64,000 bases of DNA from Pseudomonadota bacterium (GTDB lineage Bacteria > Pseudomonadota > Alphaproteobacteria > Dongiales > Dongiaceae), in the NCBI GenBank assembly GCA_021792365.1, contig JAJYUT010000008.1, positions 124,001 to 188,000 of the forward strand. The letters run 5' to 3'. The notes beneath the pieces were generated by a model. That model made no database searches. It saw only the letters and a list, made by a program, of their open reading frames with translations, and had not been told where the DNA came from. The first letter of the stretch is position 1. Each line of letters opens with the position of its first letter. Shown here piece by piece: positions 1 through 11,021 of the stretch. A program made the translations under genes and the position numbers.

Positions 1-375
1 CCGGCCCGCCGGCAGCACCGATTGCAGGGCGCGGTAGAAATTGTCGCGCTGCCAGTCGGTGTAGACGACATTGTCTCCGGCGGTGCGGCGCCACGGCTGG
101 CCGCCATCGATATTGGCGCTGATGCTGACAACCCGGTCGGGCGCGACCACCAGCCCGTAGGGCCGGCCGAACGAGCAATAGAGGAAGTCGCTGTAGTAGT
201 TGATGTTGTGGATCGAGGTGAACAGCACCGCCTCGACATCCAGGGAGGCCATGATCCGGCGCAGCGCCGATTGGCGGCGGGCGAACTCGGCGTCGGAGAA
301 GGTGTGGCGCACGCGCTCGCCATTCCTGATCTGCTTCCAGTGCGGCAGGTCCGTGCCGCGGGTGCTGATGTCCAT
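1..375 (-). CDS. Creatinase (creatine amidinohydrolase), N-terminal part, truncated by window edge
   Basis: Minus-strand reading from the CAT at 373-375 gives MDISTRGTDLPHWKQIRNGERVRHTFSDAEFARRQ...INYYSDFLYCSFGRPYGLVVAPDRVVSISANIDGGQPWRRTAGDNVVYTDWQRDNFYRALQSVLPAGR, which resembles the creatinase N-terminus. It runs off the window, so it is absent from the ORF track. Confidence 0.85.
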   Translation of the reverse strand, partial: MDISTRGTDLPHWKQIRNGERVRHTFSDAEFARRQSALRRIMASLDVEAVLFTSIHNINYYSDFLYCSFGRPYGLVVAPDRVVSISANIDGGQPWRRTAGDNVVYTDWQRDNFYRALQSVLPAGR

Positions 376-480
376 GGAGCCGCCTCGTTCGCCAGGTGTG
401 CAGTCCCGATGCGGGGAAGGATATCGGCTTGATATTCATAAGCAATCGAAATTACTATTATGAATTCATAACCAGATGAA

Positions 481-1365
481 ATGAGCATGCGGCACGTGGA
501 TCTCGATTTGCTGCGGACGTTCCAGGCGGTGGTGGAAACCGGCAGCTTTGCAGGCGCGGCGGAGCAGTTGGGCTGCACGCAGCCCGCGGTGAGCCTCCAG
601 GTGAAGCGGCTGGAAGCCATCTTCGGCCAGGCCCTGGTGCAGCGCGCCCGCCCGGCGCGCGCCACCGAATCCGGGCAGACCGTCCTTGGCTATGCGCGGC
701 GCATGTTGCGGCTCAATGACGAGTTGCTCGACAGCTTCGGACAGGAGCGCAAGGGCGTCGTGCTGCGCGTCGGCATTCCCAATGATTTCTCGGTCGCCAT
801 GCTGCCGGCGGCGTTGAGCCGCTTCGCCGCGACCGAGCCCGGCGTCATCCTCGACCTGCACTCAGATCTCAGTGCGTCGCTGCTCGACGGCCTGCGCGCC
901 GGCCAGTATGACCTCGCCGTCGCGATGACTCCGGAGCGCATCAGTGACCTTGCCGTGAAGACGTGGAGCGAGCGGCTGGTGTGGATCGCATCGCCCGGCG
1001 CGAAGCCGAGCACCGACAATCCGCTGCCCTTGATCTGCTACCCGGAAGGTTGCGTTTACCGGGCCCGCATGCTGAAGCGGCTGGCGGAGGAGGGCATGAA
1101 CTGGCGCATCGTCATGAGCACCGCCTCCTTCACCAGCATCATCGCCGCGGTCGAGTCCGATCTCGGCGTCTCCGCCTTCGCGGAGAGCACCGCACCGGCC
1201 GAACTGGCGACGGGCCGCCGCGGGATTTGGCCCGACCTCGGCACCGTCAGCGTCGGTCTCTATCGCCACCCGGACGGCTCCAATGGCGCCGGCCAGCGTC
1301 TGGCCGACTATCTCGTGGAAAGCCTGGGCTCGGTCGCCGGCAAGCCCCGGCGTCGCGGAAGGTGA
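481..1365 (+). CDS. LysR family transcriptional regulator
   Basis: N-terminal HTH DLDLLRTFQAVVETGSFAGAAEQLGCTQPAVSLQVKRLE; divergent to the creatinase gene. The start may be the ATG at 487. Confidence 0.9.
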   Translation: MSMRHVDLDLLRTFQAVVETGSFAGAAEQLGCTQPAVSLQVKRLEAIFGQALVQRARPARATESGQTVLGYARRMLRLNDELLDSFGQERKGVVLRVGIPNDFSVAMLPAALSRFAATEPGVILDLHSDLSASLLDGLRAGQYDLAVAMTPERISDLAVKTWSERLVWIASPGAKPSTDNPLPLICYPEGCVYRARMLKRLAEEGMNWRIVMSTASFTSIIAAVESDLGVSAFAESTAPAELATGRRGIWPDLGTVSVGLYRHPDGSNGAGQRLADYLVESLGSVAGKPRRRGR

Positions 1366-1503
1366 CGAACCTCATGCACGCTTCCCTCGCAAGCGCCGGC
1401 GAGCGTGCCGGGCAGCCTGCCGCACAGTGCCCGTGATGACCGGTGGTCGGCTACAGCATCCCTGAGCGTCCTGCCGGTGGAAGGGTGAGGCGCGTCGATG
1501 GGT

Positions 1504-2727
1504 CTAGACCGCGACCGGCAGCGACAGCTCGCGCCAGCAGGAATCGAGCGCGTGCACCAGGCTGTCGATCATTGGGTCGTCATGCAGCGGCGAGGGCGTG
1601 AAGCGCAGGCGTTCGGTGCCCCTCGGCACGGTGGGATAGTTGATCGGCTGCGCGTAATGGCCGTGGGCGCGCAGCAGGCGATCGCTGATGGTCTTGCAGG
1701 CGCCGGGCTCGCCGACCTTCACCGGCACGATGTGGCTGTCATTCGCCATCACCGGCAGGCCGATGGCCGTCAGCCGCGTTTTCAGGGTGCGGGCGCGCTC
1801 CTGATGCCGCGCGCGCAGGTCATGGGCATCGCGGATCACCGCCAGGCTCGCGCGCACGCCGGCGACGATCGCGGGCGGCAGGGCTGTCGTGAAGATGAAG
1901 CCCGGCGCATGGGAGCGCACGAAATCCACCAGAGCGGCGGAGCCGGTGATATAGCCGCCGATCAGGCCGAAGGCCTTGGCGAAAGTGCCCTCGATCACGT
2001 CGATGCGCTGCGTGAGGCGGTCGCGCTCCGCAATGCCGGCGCCGGTCGGGCCATACATGCCGACGGCATGCACTTCGTCGAGATAGGTGAGGGCGCCGAA
2101 TTCCGCCGCGACGTCGCAGATCGCACCCAGCGGCGCGATATCGCCATCCATGGAATAGACCGACTCGAAGGCGACGATCTTCGGCCGCCTGCGGTCCGCC
2201 GCCGCCATCAGCTCGCGCAGATGCTGCGCGTCGTTGTGGCGGAAGACGTGATACTCGGCCCGGCTGTTGCGGATCCCGGCGATCATCGAGGCGTGGTTCT
2301 GCGCGTCGGAATAGACGATGGCCTCCGGCAGGTGGCGCGCCAGGACGCCGAGCGTCGCCTCGTTCGACACGAAGCCCGACGTGAAGAGCAGGGCTCCCTC
2401 CTTGCGGTGCCAGGCGGCGAGCTCGCGCTCCAGCGTGACATGGCCGTGGGTGGTGCCTGAGATGTTGCGCGTGCCGCCCGCGCCGGCACCCTGCCCGGCG
2501 ATGGCGGCCTGCATCGCCGCGATCACCTGCGGATGCTGGCCCATCCCGAGATAGTCGTTGGAGCACCAGATGGTGACTTCGCGCGCCGGCCCGTCCGGCC
2601 GTTCGCGCCACAGGGCGCGCGGGTACCGGCCGGTCTGGCGCTCCAGATCCGCAAAGATCCGATACCGGCCTTCCGCCTTCAGCGCGCCCAGCCGCTCGCG
2701 AAAGAACTGCTCGAAATCCATCGGCAT
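1504..2727 (-). CDS. hemA: 5-aminolevulinate synthase
   Basis: ALAS hallmarks: [65 protein letters not shown]. Confidence 0.95.
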   Translation of the reverse strand: MPMDFEQFFRERLGALKAEGRYRIFADLERQTGRYPRALWRERPDGPAREVTIWCSNDYLGMGQHPQVIAAMQAAIAGQGAGAGGTRNISGTTHGHVTLERELAAWHRKEGALLFTSGFVSNEATLGVLARHLPEAIVYSDAQNHASMIAGIRNSRAEYHVFRHNDAQHLRELMAAADRRRPKIVAFESVYSMDGDIAPLGAICDVAAEFGALTYLDEVHAVGMYGPTGAGIAERDRLTQRIDVIEGTFAKAFGLIGGYITGSAALVDFVRSHAPGFIFTTALPPAIVAGVRASLAVIRDAHDLRARHQERARTLKTRLTAIGLPVMANDSHIVPVKVGEPGACKTISDRLLRAHGHYAQPINYPTVPRGTERLRFTPSPLHDDPMIDSLVHALDSCWRELSLPVAV

Positions 2728-2950
2728 CGAAATCCCGCCCGAAGCCCCTCCGGGCCGCTGCTGACCATCCGTTCCCGGGAACTATGCAGGGCCTTTGCCG
2801 CCCTGGCTATGCGTTGTTTGGGCGCAGGCGAGATGTGCCCGGGGCTCCGGCCTCGCGCCCGCAGGTGCCGATTTTCGCATCCGCGGGCCGGCTCAAACGA
2901 GCCTCAGGCGACATCCGCTGGCCTCGAGCCGCGGAGCTGCGAATCTGGCG

Positions 2951-4348
2951 CTACGCCGCCGCGCTCAGGTGTCCTTCGCGCTTCAGCCACCTTGCGGTGT
3001 CCTCCAGCGCCTTGGCGAAGCGATCGAACATGCTGTCGATCTCCGCCTCGGTCGCCACCATGGGCGGGCAGAAGCAGAGCGCATCCGCCACCGGCCGCAC
3101 GATGAGGCCGTGGTCATGCGCCATGCGCACGAGATTGGCGCCGACCAGAAGCTTGGGGTCGAAGCTCTCTTTCGTCTTCTTATCCCTGACCAGCTCGATC
3201 GCCCCGACCAGGCCGACGCCGCGGCACTCGCCGACCAGCGGATGATCGGCGAAGGAATGAAGCCGCTTCAGGAAATGCGGCGCGAGATCGCGCACCCGGT
3301 CGACGATCTTCTGCTCCTCGTAGATCTTCAGCACCTCGACCGCGCAGGCGGCGGAGGCCGGATGGCCGGAGTAGGTGATGCCATGCGCGAAAGCGACGTT
3401 CTTGCTGCTGTTGTCGCGCAGTGCCTCGTAGACGCGCTGGTTCATCATGATGGCCGCGATCGGCATGAAGCCCGCCGAGAGCTGCTTCGCCATCGTCATG
3501 ATGTCGGGCTTCATGCCGAGGGTCTGCGATCCCCACCAGTTGCCGGTGCGGCCGAAGCCGCAGATCACCTCGTCCGCCACCAGCAGGATGTCGTATTTCC
3601 GAAGGACAGCCTGGATCTTCTCGAAATAGGCCCGCGGTGGAACGATGACGCCGCCCGCGCCCATCACCGGCTCGGCGAACATGGCCGCGATGGTGTCCGG
3701 CCCTTCCTGGAGGATCAGCTTCTCCAGGCTCTCCGCGCAGCGCGTCGCGAACTGCTCCTCCGTCTCGCCAGCCTGCCCGAACCGATAGTGGTGCGGGCAG
3801 TCGGTATGCAGCGTGCCGGCGATCGGCAGGTCGAAGTCCTTGTGGATGGCGGGCAGCCCGGTGAGCGAACCGGCCGCGATCGTGACGCCGTGATAGCCCT
3901 TGATGCGGGAGATGATCTTCTTCTTCTGCGGCCGCCCCAGCCCGTTATTCATGTAACGCACCATCTTGATGACGGTGTCGTTGGCTTCGGAACCGGAGTT
4001 GCAGAAATAGGCCTTGGACATCGGCACGGGCGCAAGGCTGACCAGCTTCTCGGCCAGTTCCACCGTGACCGCGGCAGTTTTCTGCGTGAAGGTATGATAG
4101 AAAGGCAGGGCCTGCATCTGCGCCGCGATCGCCTGCGTCAGGCGCGGCACCTCGCCGAAGCCGAGGGAGCAGCACCACAGCCCGGCGAGCCCGTCCATAT
4201 ATTCCTTGCCGTCCTCGTCATAGATGTAGACGCCCTTGCCGCGCGTGACGACAAAGCCGCCCTCCTTCTCGTTCTTCAGGGCGTTGGTGTAGCCATGGAA
4301 GTGGAAGGCGGCGTCCTTCGCCGCCAGGGAATTCGGCCTCGGGCTCAT
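2951..4348 (-). CDS. Class III pyridoxal-phosphate aminotransferase (omega-amino acid/pyruvate type)
   Basis: YMDGLAGLWCCSLGFGE, VADEVICGFGRTGNWWG, MAKQLSAGFMPIAA motifs. Confidence 0.9.
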   Translation of the reverse strand: MSPRPNSLAAKDAAFHFHGYTNALKNEKEGGFVVTRGKGVYIYDEDGKEYMDGLAGLWCCSLGFGEVPRLTQAIAAQMQALPFYHTFTQKTAAVTVELAEKLVSLAPVPMSKAYFCNSGSEANDTVIKMVRYMNNGLGRPQKKKIISRIKGYHGVTIAAGSLTGLPAIHKDFDLPIAGTLHTDCPHHYRFGQAGETEEQFATRCAESLEKLILQEGPDTIAAMFAEPVMGAGGVIVPPRAYFEKIQAVLRKYDILLVADEVICGFGRTGNWWGSQTLGMKPDIMTMAKQLSAGFMPIAAIMMNQRVYEALRDNSSKNVAFAHGITYSGHPASAACAVEVLKIYEEQKIVDRVRDLAPHFLKRLHSFADHPLVGECRGVGLVGAIELVRDKKTKESFDPKLLVGANLVRMAHDHGLIVRPVADALCFCPPMVATEAEIDSMFDRFAKALEDTARWLKREGHLSAAA

Positions 4349-4529
4349 GATCTCGCATCCTCAGACATGGCGAAGGCCAGCACGGCAAGTCGGCTGGCCA
4401 GCATCCCTTTAATATCCACGGTGCCCGGAGCGAAGTCAAAGGCGGGCCAATGTCAGGGTACAAGCGCTGTGTCAGGGCTCAGCACAGTCGCGCGCACTGG
4501 AGTGTAGAATCGGCTGCCGCCGCGCGGCG

Positions 4530-5705
4530 CTAGCCCACCACTTCGAGGTGGCAGATGAGGCCGTTCGGGTTGAAGTCCAGCTTCGCCTTGCCGCCGCCGC
4601 CCTGCACCGCGCGCTCGATCAGGAAAGAGCCGAAGCCCTTGCGCTCGGGCGGCACCACCAGCGGGCCGCCAAGCTCGCGCCAGGTGAGCCGCACCGCCGG
4701 GGCGTCGGGCTCCCCGAGGAATTCCCAGGTGAGGCTGACCACGCCATAGGCGTTGGACAAGGCGCCGTATTTGACGGCATTGGTGGCAAGCTCATGCAGC
4801 GCCATGGTGAGGAGCGAGGCGCGCTGCGCACCGACCCAGATATCCTCCGGCCCCTTGGTGAGGAAGCGGGCGCTGTGCTGCACCTGAAACGGCCGCAAGG
4901 CGCGGTCCACCACCTGGTGCACCGCGGCGCTGTTCCATCGCTCCAGGGTCAGCAGGTCCTGGGCGTTGGCCAGGGCCATCAGCCGGGCGATGAAGGCTTC
5001 GCGCTGCTCCGCGGGGATGTCGCGCAATGTCTGCCGCGCGATGGCCTGCACCGTCGCCAGGATGTTCTTGATGCGGTGCTTGATCTCGCCCACCAGCAGT
5101 TGCTGCTGCTGCTCCGCGCGCTTCCGATCCGTGATGTCGCGCGCGATCTTGGGCGCGCCCACGATCGTCCCGTTGCCATCCTTGATCGGAGAGACGGTCA
5201 GCGAGATGTCCAACAAGGCGCCGTCCTTGCGGCGGCGCACGGTGTCATAGTGCTCGATCCGCTCGCCGCGCCGGATGCGCGTTAGGATTCCCGGCTCTTC
5301 GTCGGTGCGGTCCGGCGGCATCAGCATCGTCACCGGCCGGCCGATCGCCTCGGCCGCGCTGTAGCCGAACAGGCGCTCCGCCCCGGCGTTCCAGCTCGTG
5401 ATCACACCGTCCAGGTCCTTGCTGATGATAGCATCGTCGGAGGATTGAATGATGGCGGCCACCCGCCGAAGGTCCTGCTCGGCGCGCTTGCGCTGGACGA
5501 TCTCCATCTGGGCGGCCCGCAGGAGGCGCGCATTGTCGATGGCGATGGCCGCATGCGCGGCAATGCCGACGATCATCTCCTCCGTTTTCTGCGTGAACAC
5601 GCCGGGCTCCCGGTGGCCGAAGAAGAGGCCGCCATGCACCTGGCCGGTCCTGGAGACCACCGGAACCGCCAGGTAGCTCGTCACCGGCAGGTGGCCCTCC
5701 GGCAT
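4530..5705 (-). CDS. HWE/HisKA_2-type sensor histidine kinase, C-terminal part (GAF end, PAS, kinase); frameshifted from 5681..6988
   Basis: GAF-end [24 protein letters not shown], and [21 protein letters not shown]. The first codons continue the GAF domain of the upstream ORF in another frame. Confidence 0.8.
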   Translation of the reverse strand: MPEGHLPVTSYLAVPVVSRTGQVHGGLFFGHREPGVFTQKTEEMIVGIAAHAAIAIDNARLLRAAQMEIVQRKRAEQDLRRVAAIIQSSDDAIISKDLDGVITSWNAGAERLFGYSAAEAIGRPVTMLMPPDRTDEEPGILTRIRRGERIEHYDTVRRRKDGALLDISLTVSPIKDGNGTIVGAPKIARDITDRKRAEQQQQLLVGEIKHRIKNILATVQAIARQTLRDIPAEQREAFIARLMALANAQDLLTLERWNSAAVHQVVDRALRPFQVQHSARFLTKGPEDIWVGAQRASLLTMALHELATNAVKYGALSNAYGVVSLTWEFLGEPDAPAVRLTWRELGGPLVVPPERKGFGSFLIERAVQGGGGKAKLDFNPNGLICHLEVVG

Positions 5706-6988
5706 CCCCGAATAGGGCAGCTCTTGCCATAGCGCGGGTCCGTGCGAATGTCGTCCGACCGCACCGGACCGAGGCCGCGGAACGTGGCGTGGAACAAGGC
5801 GGTATTGCGCGGCAGCCCGAACTTGGCGAATGCCTCGCGCGGCGCGCCGGTCAGGGCGTAGAGGACGTATGACTCCGACTGCCCGTCGACCATGTTGTAG
5901 AAGAACGCGCCGAACTGCGCCCCCGCCGCCTCGGTGGCAAGGTCGGTGACGGCCTGCACGATCCGCTCCAGCTCGAGGTCGCTGGATACCACCCGCGCGA
6001 CCCGGTTCAAGGTCTCGAGGCGCTGCCGCTCTTCACGCAAGGCGCGGTGCGCCGCCTTCGATGCCGTGATATTCACGATGCTGACCAGGGTGCGCTCGCA
6101 GCGCTCGCCCTGGAACGCGATCGAAACCCGGACGTCCACGCGCCGGCCTTGCAGCGTCTGCACCGTCGTCTCGCCTTGGAACCGGCGCCTGCCTTCCCAC
6201 AGCGCCACTAGCTCCTCGACGAAGATGGCTTGGGTCTTCGGCAGGAAAGTCCGGCTCAGGGAAGCCAGCAGGTCGCTCTTCTGACTCGCCTCGTAAAGCT
6301 CCAGTGCGTATTGATTGACGTCGCTGACGCGCACCAGCCCCACGGCTTGGGCCAGGAGGTCCGGATTGGTGGCGAAATGGCGGCGCAAATCCAGAACACC
6401 CTGGCCGCGCAGCTCGTCGAGCAAGGTCAGGACACCTGAGAAATCCTGCTCCGACAGCGCGACCCGCGCACCTTCGAAGATGCCGCGATAACGGGCCTCG
6501 CTCTCATCCAGGCGCTGCGCGGTTCGGTGCTGGTCGGTCGCGTCGATCAGCACGTTCAAGACCCCGATCAGGGTGCCGTGCTCGTCGTGCAGGGGCTTGG
6601 GATAGGGCCTGAAGCGCACGCGGCTGCCGTCCGGCCGCTCGGCGATCGCCTCCATCCCGGTGATCGCCCGGTCTTCCCTGATCGCCAGGGCCGTGGGGCA
6701 CTGGTCGTGCGGCATCGGCGTGCCGTCCAGCCAGTAGAGCTTCCAGGAGCCGCACCATTGGCTGTTGCCCAACGGCGGGCGGTAGCCCCACAACCTCGCC
6801 GCGGCATCGTTGTAGTAGGTGAGGTGCCCTTCCGCATCGGTCAGATAGAGCGCCGCAGGCAGCTCCGCGATGACGTGGTGGAGGTCGGGCAGGAGACTGG
6901 GCGGCAAAGCCGGTGCCGCGCCGGCAGCAGCGGCCGGGTCCAGCGATTCCTGCCCCTTGATTTTCAGTCCCTTGCCGCGGCCACTCAT
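5681..6988 (-). CDS. PAS/GAF sensor histidine kinase, N-terminal part; frame lost at about 5719-5726
   Basis: PAS domains and a GAF start ending ...[21 protein letters not shown]. Restoring one base gives [28 protein letters not shown], contiguous with 4530..5705. Confidence 0.75.
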   Translation of the reverse strand: MSGRGKGLKIKGQESLDPAAAAGAAPALPPSLLPDLHHVIAELPAALYLTDAEGHLTYYNDAAARLWGYRPPLGNSQWCGSWKLYWLDGTPMPHDQCPTALAIREDRAITGMEAIAERPDGSRVRFRPYPKPLHDEHGTLIGVLNVLIDATDQHRTAQRLDESEARYRGIFEGARVALSEQDFSGVLTLLDELRGQGVLDLRRHFATNPDLLAQAVGLVRVSDVNQYALELYEASQKSDLLASLSRTFLPKTQAIFVEELVALWEGRRRFQGETTVQTLQGRRVDVRVSIAFQGERCERTLVSIVNITASKAAHRALREERQRLETLNRVARVVSSDLELERIVQAVTDLATEAAGAQFGAFFYNMVDGQSESYVLYALTGAPREAFAKFGLPRNTALFHATFRGLGPVRSDDIRTDPRYGKSCPIRGCRRATCR

Positions 6989-7125
6989 TCACGGCCTCCC
7001 GAAACGCGCTTTCGGAAAACGTCTAGCGCAGGCGCGGGTTCCGCCGTAACCGGATCCCAGCGCCAATCCCAGACGAAGCCAACAGGTCTCCGGCCGTTCT
7101 CCGGCGGAGCGCACGGCGATTGCTG

Positions 7126-8367
7126 TCACGCGGCGCGCAGCGCTGCCAACGCGGCCTCCGCCGCTGCCTCGCCGCTGAGATAGGCGCCGTGCACATCGCC
7201 CATGTAGCGATCATGCGCGGCTTCGCCGGCAAAGAACAGCCGGTCCTCGACCGGTTGCGCAAGTTCCGCGCGCGCGGCGTAGCGTCCCGGCCGGGCGGCG
7301 GCATAGCATCCCCGGATCCAGGGGTCGCGATCCCAATCGGCGAACACGATACGGTCCGTCACGCAGCGCTTCACCTCGCTGCCGAAGATTGCCGCAAGCT
7401 GCGTCACTGCGTAATCCGTCATGGCGCGCGCGCCCTCCGCCGCCAGCGCCTTGGCGAATGGGCCGTTGAACATCGTGGCGACAATGTTGCGCCCGCCTTC
7501 GCGGACCACGAACTCGACCGACTCATCCGGGCCGAGATCAGGCATCAGCATGACCGTGTCCAGATCGGCAAACGGATTGCGCGTAAAGCCGAGCGCCACC
7601 TTGTTGCAGTTGCCGAGCGGCAGGTCTGCGATGGCCCGGCGCTTCCAGTCCGGCAGTGACGGCGCAAAACGGATCACGTCGGCGGCCAGCACGCCAGTTG
7701 ACACCGCGATGATTGCGGCCCGCGCCTCGAGAACGCCGCGCGGGGTTTCCACCACGATCCCCGCCCTGCCGCCCCAAGCGATGCGCGTCGCCGGTGTCTC
7801 CAGCTCGACCGGGATGTCCTCGGCGTGACGAGCGAGCAGGGTGCCGAAGCCGTCCAGGATCGGCCAGTCGTCGCCCTCCCACACATAGCGCGCGAAATCG
7901 CGGGCGGAGGATTGTGCGGCCGGCACGCCCTGCTTGGCGATGAAGCTGGCTTCGAAAAGATCATGCCACGCGCCGCGAACGGGAAACAATTCGGAGACCG
8001 GGCAGTCCCGCTCTCCATCGCTTAGGGCGGCGATCCGGGCAAAGCACGCCTCGACATAGGAGGCGCACTCGTCACGCTCGTGGTTCTCCAGAATCGCGCC
8101 GTTGCGCGCGACGCGGAAATCCTCCTCACCTCGTTCCACGTGGAACAAATAGCGATCGACCAGCGGAGTCAGTGGGTTGAGCGTCGGCGAATGCAGCCAG
8201 TGCGCGCCGAGGTCGACCGGCGCGCCGAGCGTGACGCGATCCGTGACCGCCCGCCCGCCGATATGGGGCTTCGCCTCGAGCAGGCGGAATGACGCATTTT
8301 TCTCAATGAGGCGCCGCGCGGCGGCCAATCCAGCCGCCCCCGCGCCGATGATGACGATGTCCAGCAT
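7126..8367 (-). CDS. Flavin monoamine oxidase family FAD-dependent oxidoreductase
   Basis: N-terminal MLDIVIIGAGAAGLAAARRLIEK dinucleotide-binding motif; C-terminal LFFAGEAAHDRYMGDVHGAYLSGEAAA typical of amine oxidases. Confidence 0.85.
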   Translation of the reverse strand: MLDIVIIGAGAAGLAAARRLIEKNASFRLLEAKPHIGGRAVTDRVTLGAPVDLGAHWLHSPTLNPLTPLVDRYLFHVERGEEDFRVARNGAILENHERDECASYVEACFARIAALSDGERDCPVSELFPVRGAWHDLFEASFIAKQGVPAAQSSARDFARYVWEGDDWPILDGFGTLLARHAEDIPVELETPATRIAWGGRAGIVVETPRGVLEARAAIIAVSTGVLAADVIRFAPSLPDWKRRAIADLPLGNCNKVALGFTRNPFADLDTVMLMPDLGPDESVEFVVREGGRNIVATMFNGPFAKALAAEGARAMTDYAVTQLAAIFGSEVKRCVTDRIVFADWDRDPWIRGCYAAARPGRYAARAELAQPVEDRLFFAGEAAHDRYMGDVHGAYLSGEAAAEAALAALRAA

Positions 8368-8379
8368 GGCTTCGGCTCG

Positions 8380-8751
8380 CTACTGGTGGACCGCCTCGAG
8401 CTTGTGACCGTCCGGATCGATTACAAAGGCGGCGTAATACGTAGGGCTATAGTGCGACCTTGGTCCGGGCTGGCCATCGTCGCGGCCGCCCGCACGCAGC
8501 GCGGCTGCATGAAACGAGTCCACGGCCGAGCGGCTCGGCGCTTCAAACGCCAGATGAAACCCTGTGCCGGGCAGCGATGCGGCAGCCGTGCGCGGGAAAA
8601 GCGCCAACTTATCATTGCCGCCGGCAGGGCCATAACCGATGCCCTCAGCATTGCTCCAGACGCGGGCATAGCCCAAAGCGCCAAGCGCGGCGTCATAGAA
8701 GGCGCCGGAACGCTCGAGATCGGCAACGCCGAGCGACAGATGGCTGAGCAC
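8380..8751 (-). CDS. VOC family protein (glyoxalase/bleomycin-resistance superfamily)
   Basis: MLSHLSLGVADLERSGAFYDAALGALGY ... YYAAFVIDPDGHKLEAV. Confidence 0.85.
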   Translation of the reverse strand: MLSHLSLGVADLERSGAFYDAALGALGYARVWSNAEGIGYGPAGGNDKLALFPRTAAASLPGTGFHLAFEAPSRSAVDSFHAAALRAGGRDDGQPGPRSHYSPTYYAAFVIDPDGHKLEAVHQ

Positions 8752-8865
8752 GAGTACCCCCTTCAGGTGCTGCTGCGATATTCTTCGGCCATGACAACCG
8801 CGGTCAACCCCGCCCTTGTGGCGCGACCGGCGACTTGCGATGCTGACCGTGACAGGAGATCAGGG

Positions 8866-10464
8866 ATGGACCGCTACAAGGACGTTGCATTCGGCTGGGT
8901 GGATCGCCACATCGGCGACCTGTCGGCGTGGAATCAAGTCATCTGGCATTACGGCGAGACGGCGCTGCGGGAGTACAAATCCGCCGCCTGGTACGTCGCG
9001 CGCCTGAAGGACGAGGGCTTCGAGGTCGAAGCCGGGACCGGCGGCATGCCGACCGCCTTTCGCGCGACTTGGTCGAACGGCGCCTTGGGAAATCAGGGAC
9101 CGCGCATTGCGGCCTACGCGGAGTACGACGCGGTGCCCGGCAACTGCCAGGCCGCCGCGACCCGGAAGATGCCGCGCGCCGGCCTTTCCCCCCATGCCGG
9201 CGGCCACACCGATCCGCATTCGGCGCTCGGCATCTCGGCCCTGGGCGGGGCGCTGGCGGCCAAGGCGACGATGATTGAGCTGGGACTCAAGGGCACCATC
9301 GTGTTCTTCGGCGAGCCGGCGGAAAAGCTCCGCCTCTCCAAGCCGGTCCACGCAGCCAAGGGCTATTACGACAATCTGGACGCCGCGATCAGCTTCCACC
9401 CCACCTACATGCTGCCGCTGGTCAACACGGCGCGCTGGGACACCCATTGCGGCGCCGGCTACGCCTGCATCTACACCTTCGAGTGTCCGGAGCCGGAAGG
9501 CTGGCTCAGCGACCCGAACTCGCCGATCCCGGCCAGCCACGTGGCGGCGCGGGCGCCCGGCGCGACCGACGCCCTGTTCCACATGTTCTCGCTCACCAAG
9601 CAGACCCAGTCGAACATGCTGCCGTTCACGCAGGGCTGGTCGCTGAGCGAGGCGATCCTGACGGCGGGCCAGGCGACCGCGGACAACCTGCCGGCCCAGA
9701 TCGCGGAAATCCAGTATCTGTGGCGCACCCCGACCATCGACATGGCGGAGCAGGTGGCGCGCGTGCTGGACAACAACACGGAAGCGGCGGCCAAGGCCGC
9801 CCATTGCACCTGGAAGCGGACCTGGGTCACCCGGTCGCGGCCTGGCCTGCCCAACCACACGCTGGCGGAGGCTACCTATCGCAACATCGTGCTGGCCGGT
9901 GCGCCGAAATGGGGCGAGGACGCCATCCGCCTGGCCCGGGAGATCCAGCAGGAACTGGGCCTGACGCCGATGGACCGGCCTTATCTGGGCGCCTGCGAAA
10001 CCACCATCCCGCCCATGGAGGCAGAGATGAAGCTGCGGCATGACCTGCCGCCCTCGCAGCTCAACTCCACGTCGGACGACTACACGGAGTTCTGCTGGCA
10101 CTGCCCGACGGTGCGGTTCTACATCGCCCGGCCGATGCTCAAGGCGCCGAAAGGCTTCAGCTATCCCGCCTGGGCGATGAATGCGTTGGGCGGCCTTCAG
10201 CCCTGCATCGACCCGATGATCCGCACGGCCGCCAAGACCATCGGCGCGACGATCCTCGACCTCGTCGGGAACGGTGAAATGCTGGCGCGCGCGCAGGGTG
10301 AATGGCGCCACCGCACCGGCGGCGGGGTGGGCGGCAAGGACTGGATCGCGCCCCTGCTGCCCCGCGATTTCCGGGTGCCGCTCGACTTCCGCTGGCCGGA
10401 ATACGTCACCACGCCGCGCGGCGAGGAATGGTGGATCCCGACCAGAGGGGAGGATCGGGCATAG
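8866..10464 (+). CDS. M20-type amidohydrolase (AbgB-like)
   Basis: GPRIAAYAEYDAVPGNCQAAATRK...GGHTDPHSALGISALGGALAAK...GTIVFFGEPAEKLRLSKPVHAAKGYYDNLDAAISFHP. The ATG at 8866 follows an AGGAG. Confidence 0.85.
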   Translation: MDRYKDVAFGWVDRHIGDLSAWNQVIWHYGETALREYKSAAWYVARLKDEGFEVEAGTGGMPTAFRATWSNGALGNQGPRIAAYAEYDAVPGNCQAAATRKMPRAGLSPHAGGHTDPHSALGISALGGALAAKATMIELGLKGTIVFFGEPAEKLRLSKPVHAAKGYYDNLDAAISFHPTYMLPLVNTARWDTHCGAGYACIYTFECPEPEGWLSDPNSPIPASHVAARAPGATDALFHMFSLTKQTQSNMLPFTQGWSLSEAILTAGQATADNLPAQIAEIQYLWRTPTIDMAEQVARVLDNNTEAAAKAAHCTWKRTWVTRSRPGLPNHTLAEATYRNIVLAGAPKWGEDAIRLAREIQQELGLTPMDRPYLGACETTIPPMEAEMKLRHDLPPSQLNSTSDDYTEFCWHCPTVRFYIARPMLKAPKGFSYPAWAMNALGGLQPCIDPMIRTAAKTIGATILDLVGNGEMLARAQGEWRHRTGGGVGGKDWIAPLLPRDFRVPLDFRWPEYVTTPRGEEWWIPTRGEDRA

Positions 10465-10590
10465 CGATGGTTGGCATACGATTAGCGCTGCGGACGCGAA
10501 TCTGGCTTGCCGAAAGTCACGGGAGAGTTTTGAATCCCCGCGATCCGGGACTCGCGTTTGCAAGCACACCGATCCAATAGGGGGTGGAAC

Positions 10591-10998
10591 ATGGCTGCGA
10601 AGAAGGCAACGAAGAAGCGGGCTGGCAAGAAGGCGGCGAAGTCGAGAAAGGCCCGCGTGAAGTCCAAGGCCAAGGTGACGCGCAAGAAGACCGCGCGCAG
10701 GAAAGTCTCCCGCAAGAAGGTCTCCCGCAAGAAGGTCTCCCGGAAGAAGGTCGCGGGAAAGAAAGTAGCGCGGAAGGCGGGCCGGAAATCGGCGCCGAAG
10801 AAGAAAGCGGCGAAAAAGAAGACGGCGCGGAAATCGGCGCCCCGCAAGAAGGCCGCAGCGCGCAAGGCACCAAGGCCGCAGCGGCCGAGCGCGATGATGG
10901 CGCCGGAGACGCCGGTCAGCCCGGCGACGGAACCCTCGGCGCCGGGCATGCCGGGCGGGGGAGAGACCTCGACGGACGGCGAGAACTCGGGCTTCTAG
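10591..10998 (+). CDS. Histone H1-like Lys/Ala-rich DNA-binding protein
   Basis: MAAKKATKKRAGKKAAKSRKARVKSKAKVTRKKTARRKVSRKKVSRKKVSRKKVAGKKVARKAGRKSAPKKK..., a low-complexity basic domain followed by a Pro/Gly/acidic tail. Confidence 0.75.
   Translation: MAAKKATKKRAGKKAAKSRKARVKSKAKVTRKKTARRKVSRKKVSRKKVSRKKVAGKKVARKAGRKSAPKKKAAKKKTARKSAPRKKAAARKAPRPQRPSAMMAPETPVSPATEPSAPGMPGGGETSTDGENSGF
10705..10749 (+). repeat. 15-bp tandem repeat (3 copies) encoding VSRKK
   Basis: GTCTCCCGCAAGAAG x2 then GTCTCCCGGAAGAAG; a degenerate fourth copy follows at 10750-10764. Confidence 0.9.
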
Positions 10999-11021
10999 GT
11001 CGGGTTCCCGGTCGCCTCCAC

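Noticed and set aside
2795-4507. 570-aa plus-strand ORF
   Set aside because: Antisense shadow of the class III aminotransferase; no recognisable domain.
10702-10764. Short tandem repeats as a CRISPR-like array
   Set aside because: In-frame coding repeats of 15 bp with no spacers.
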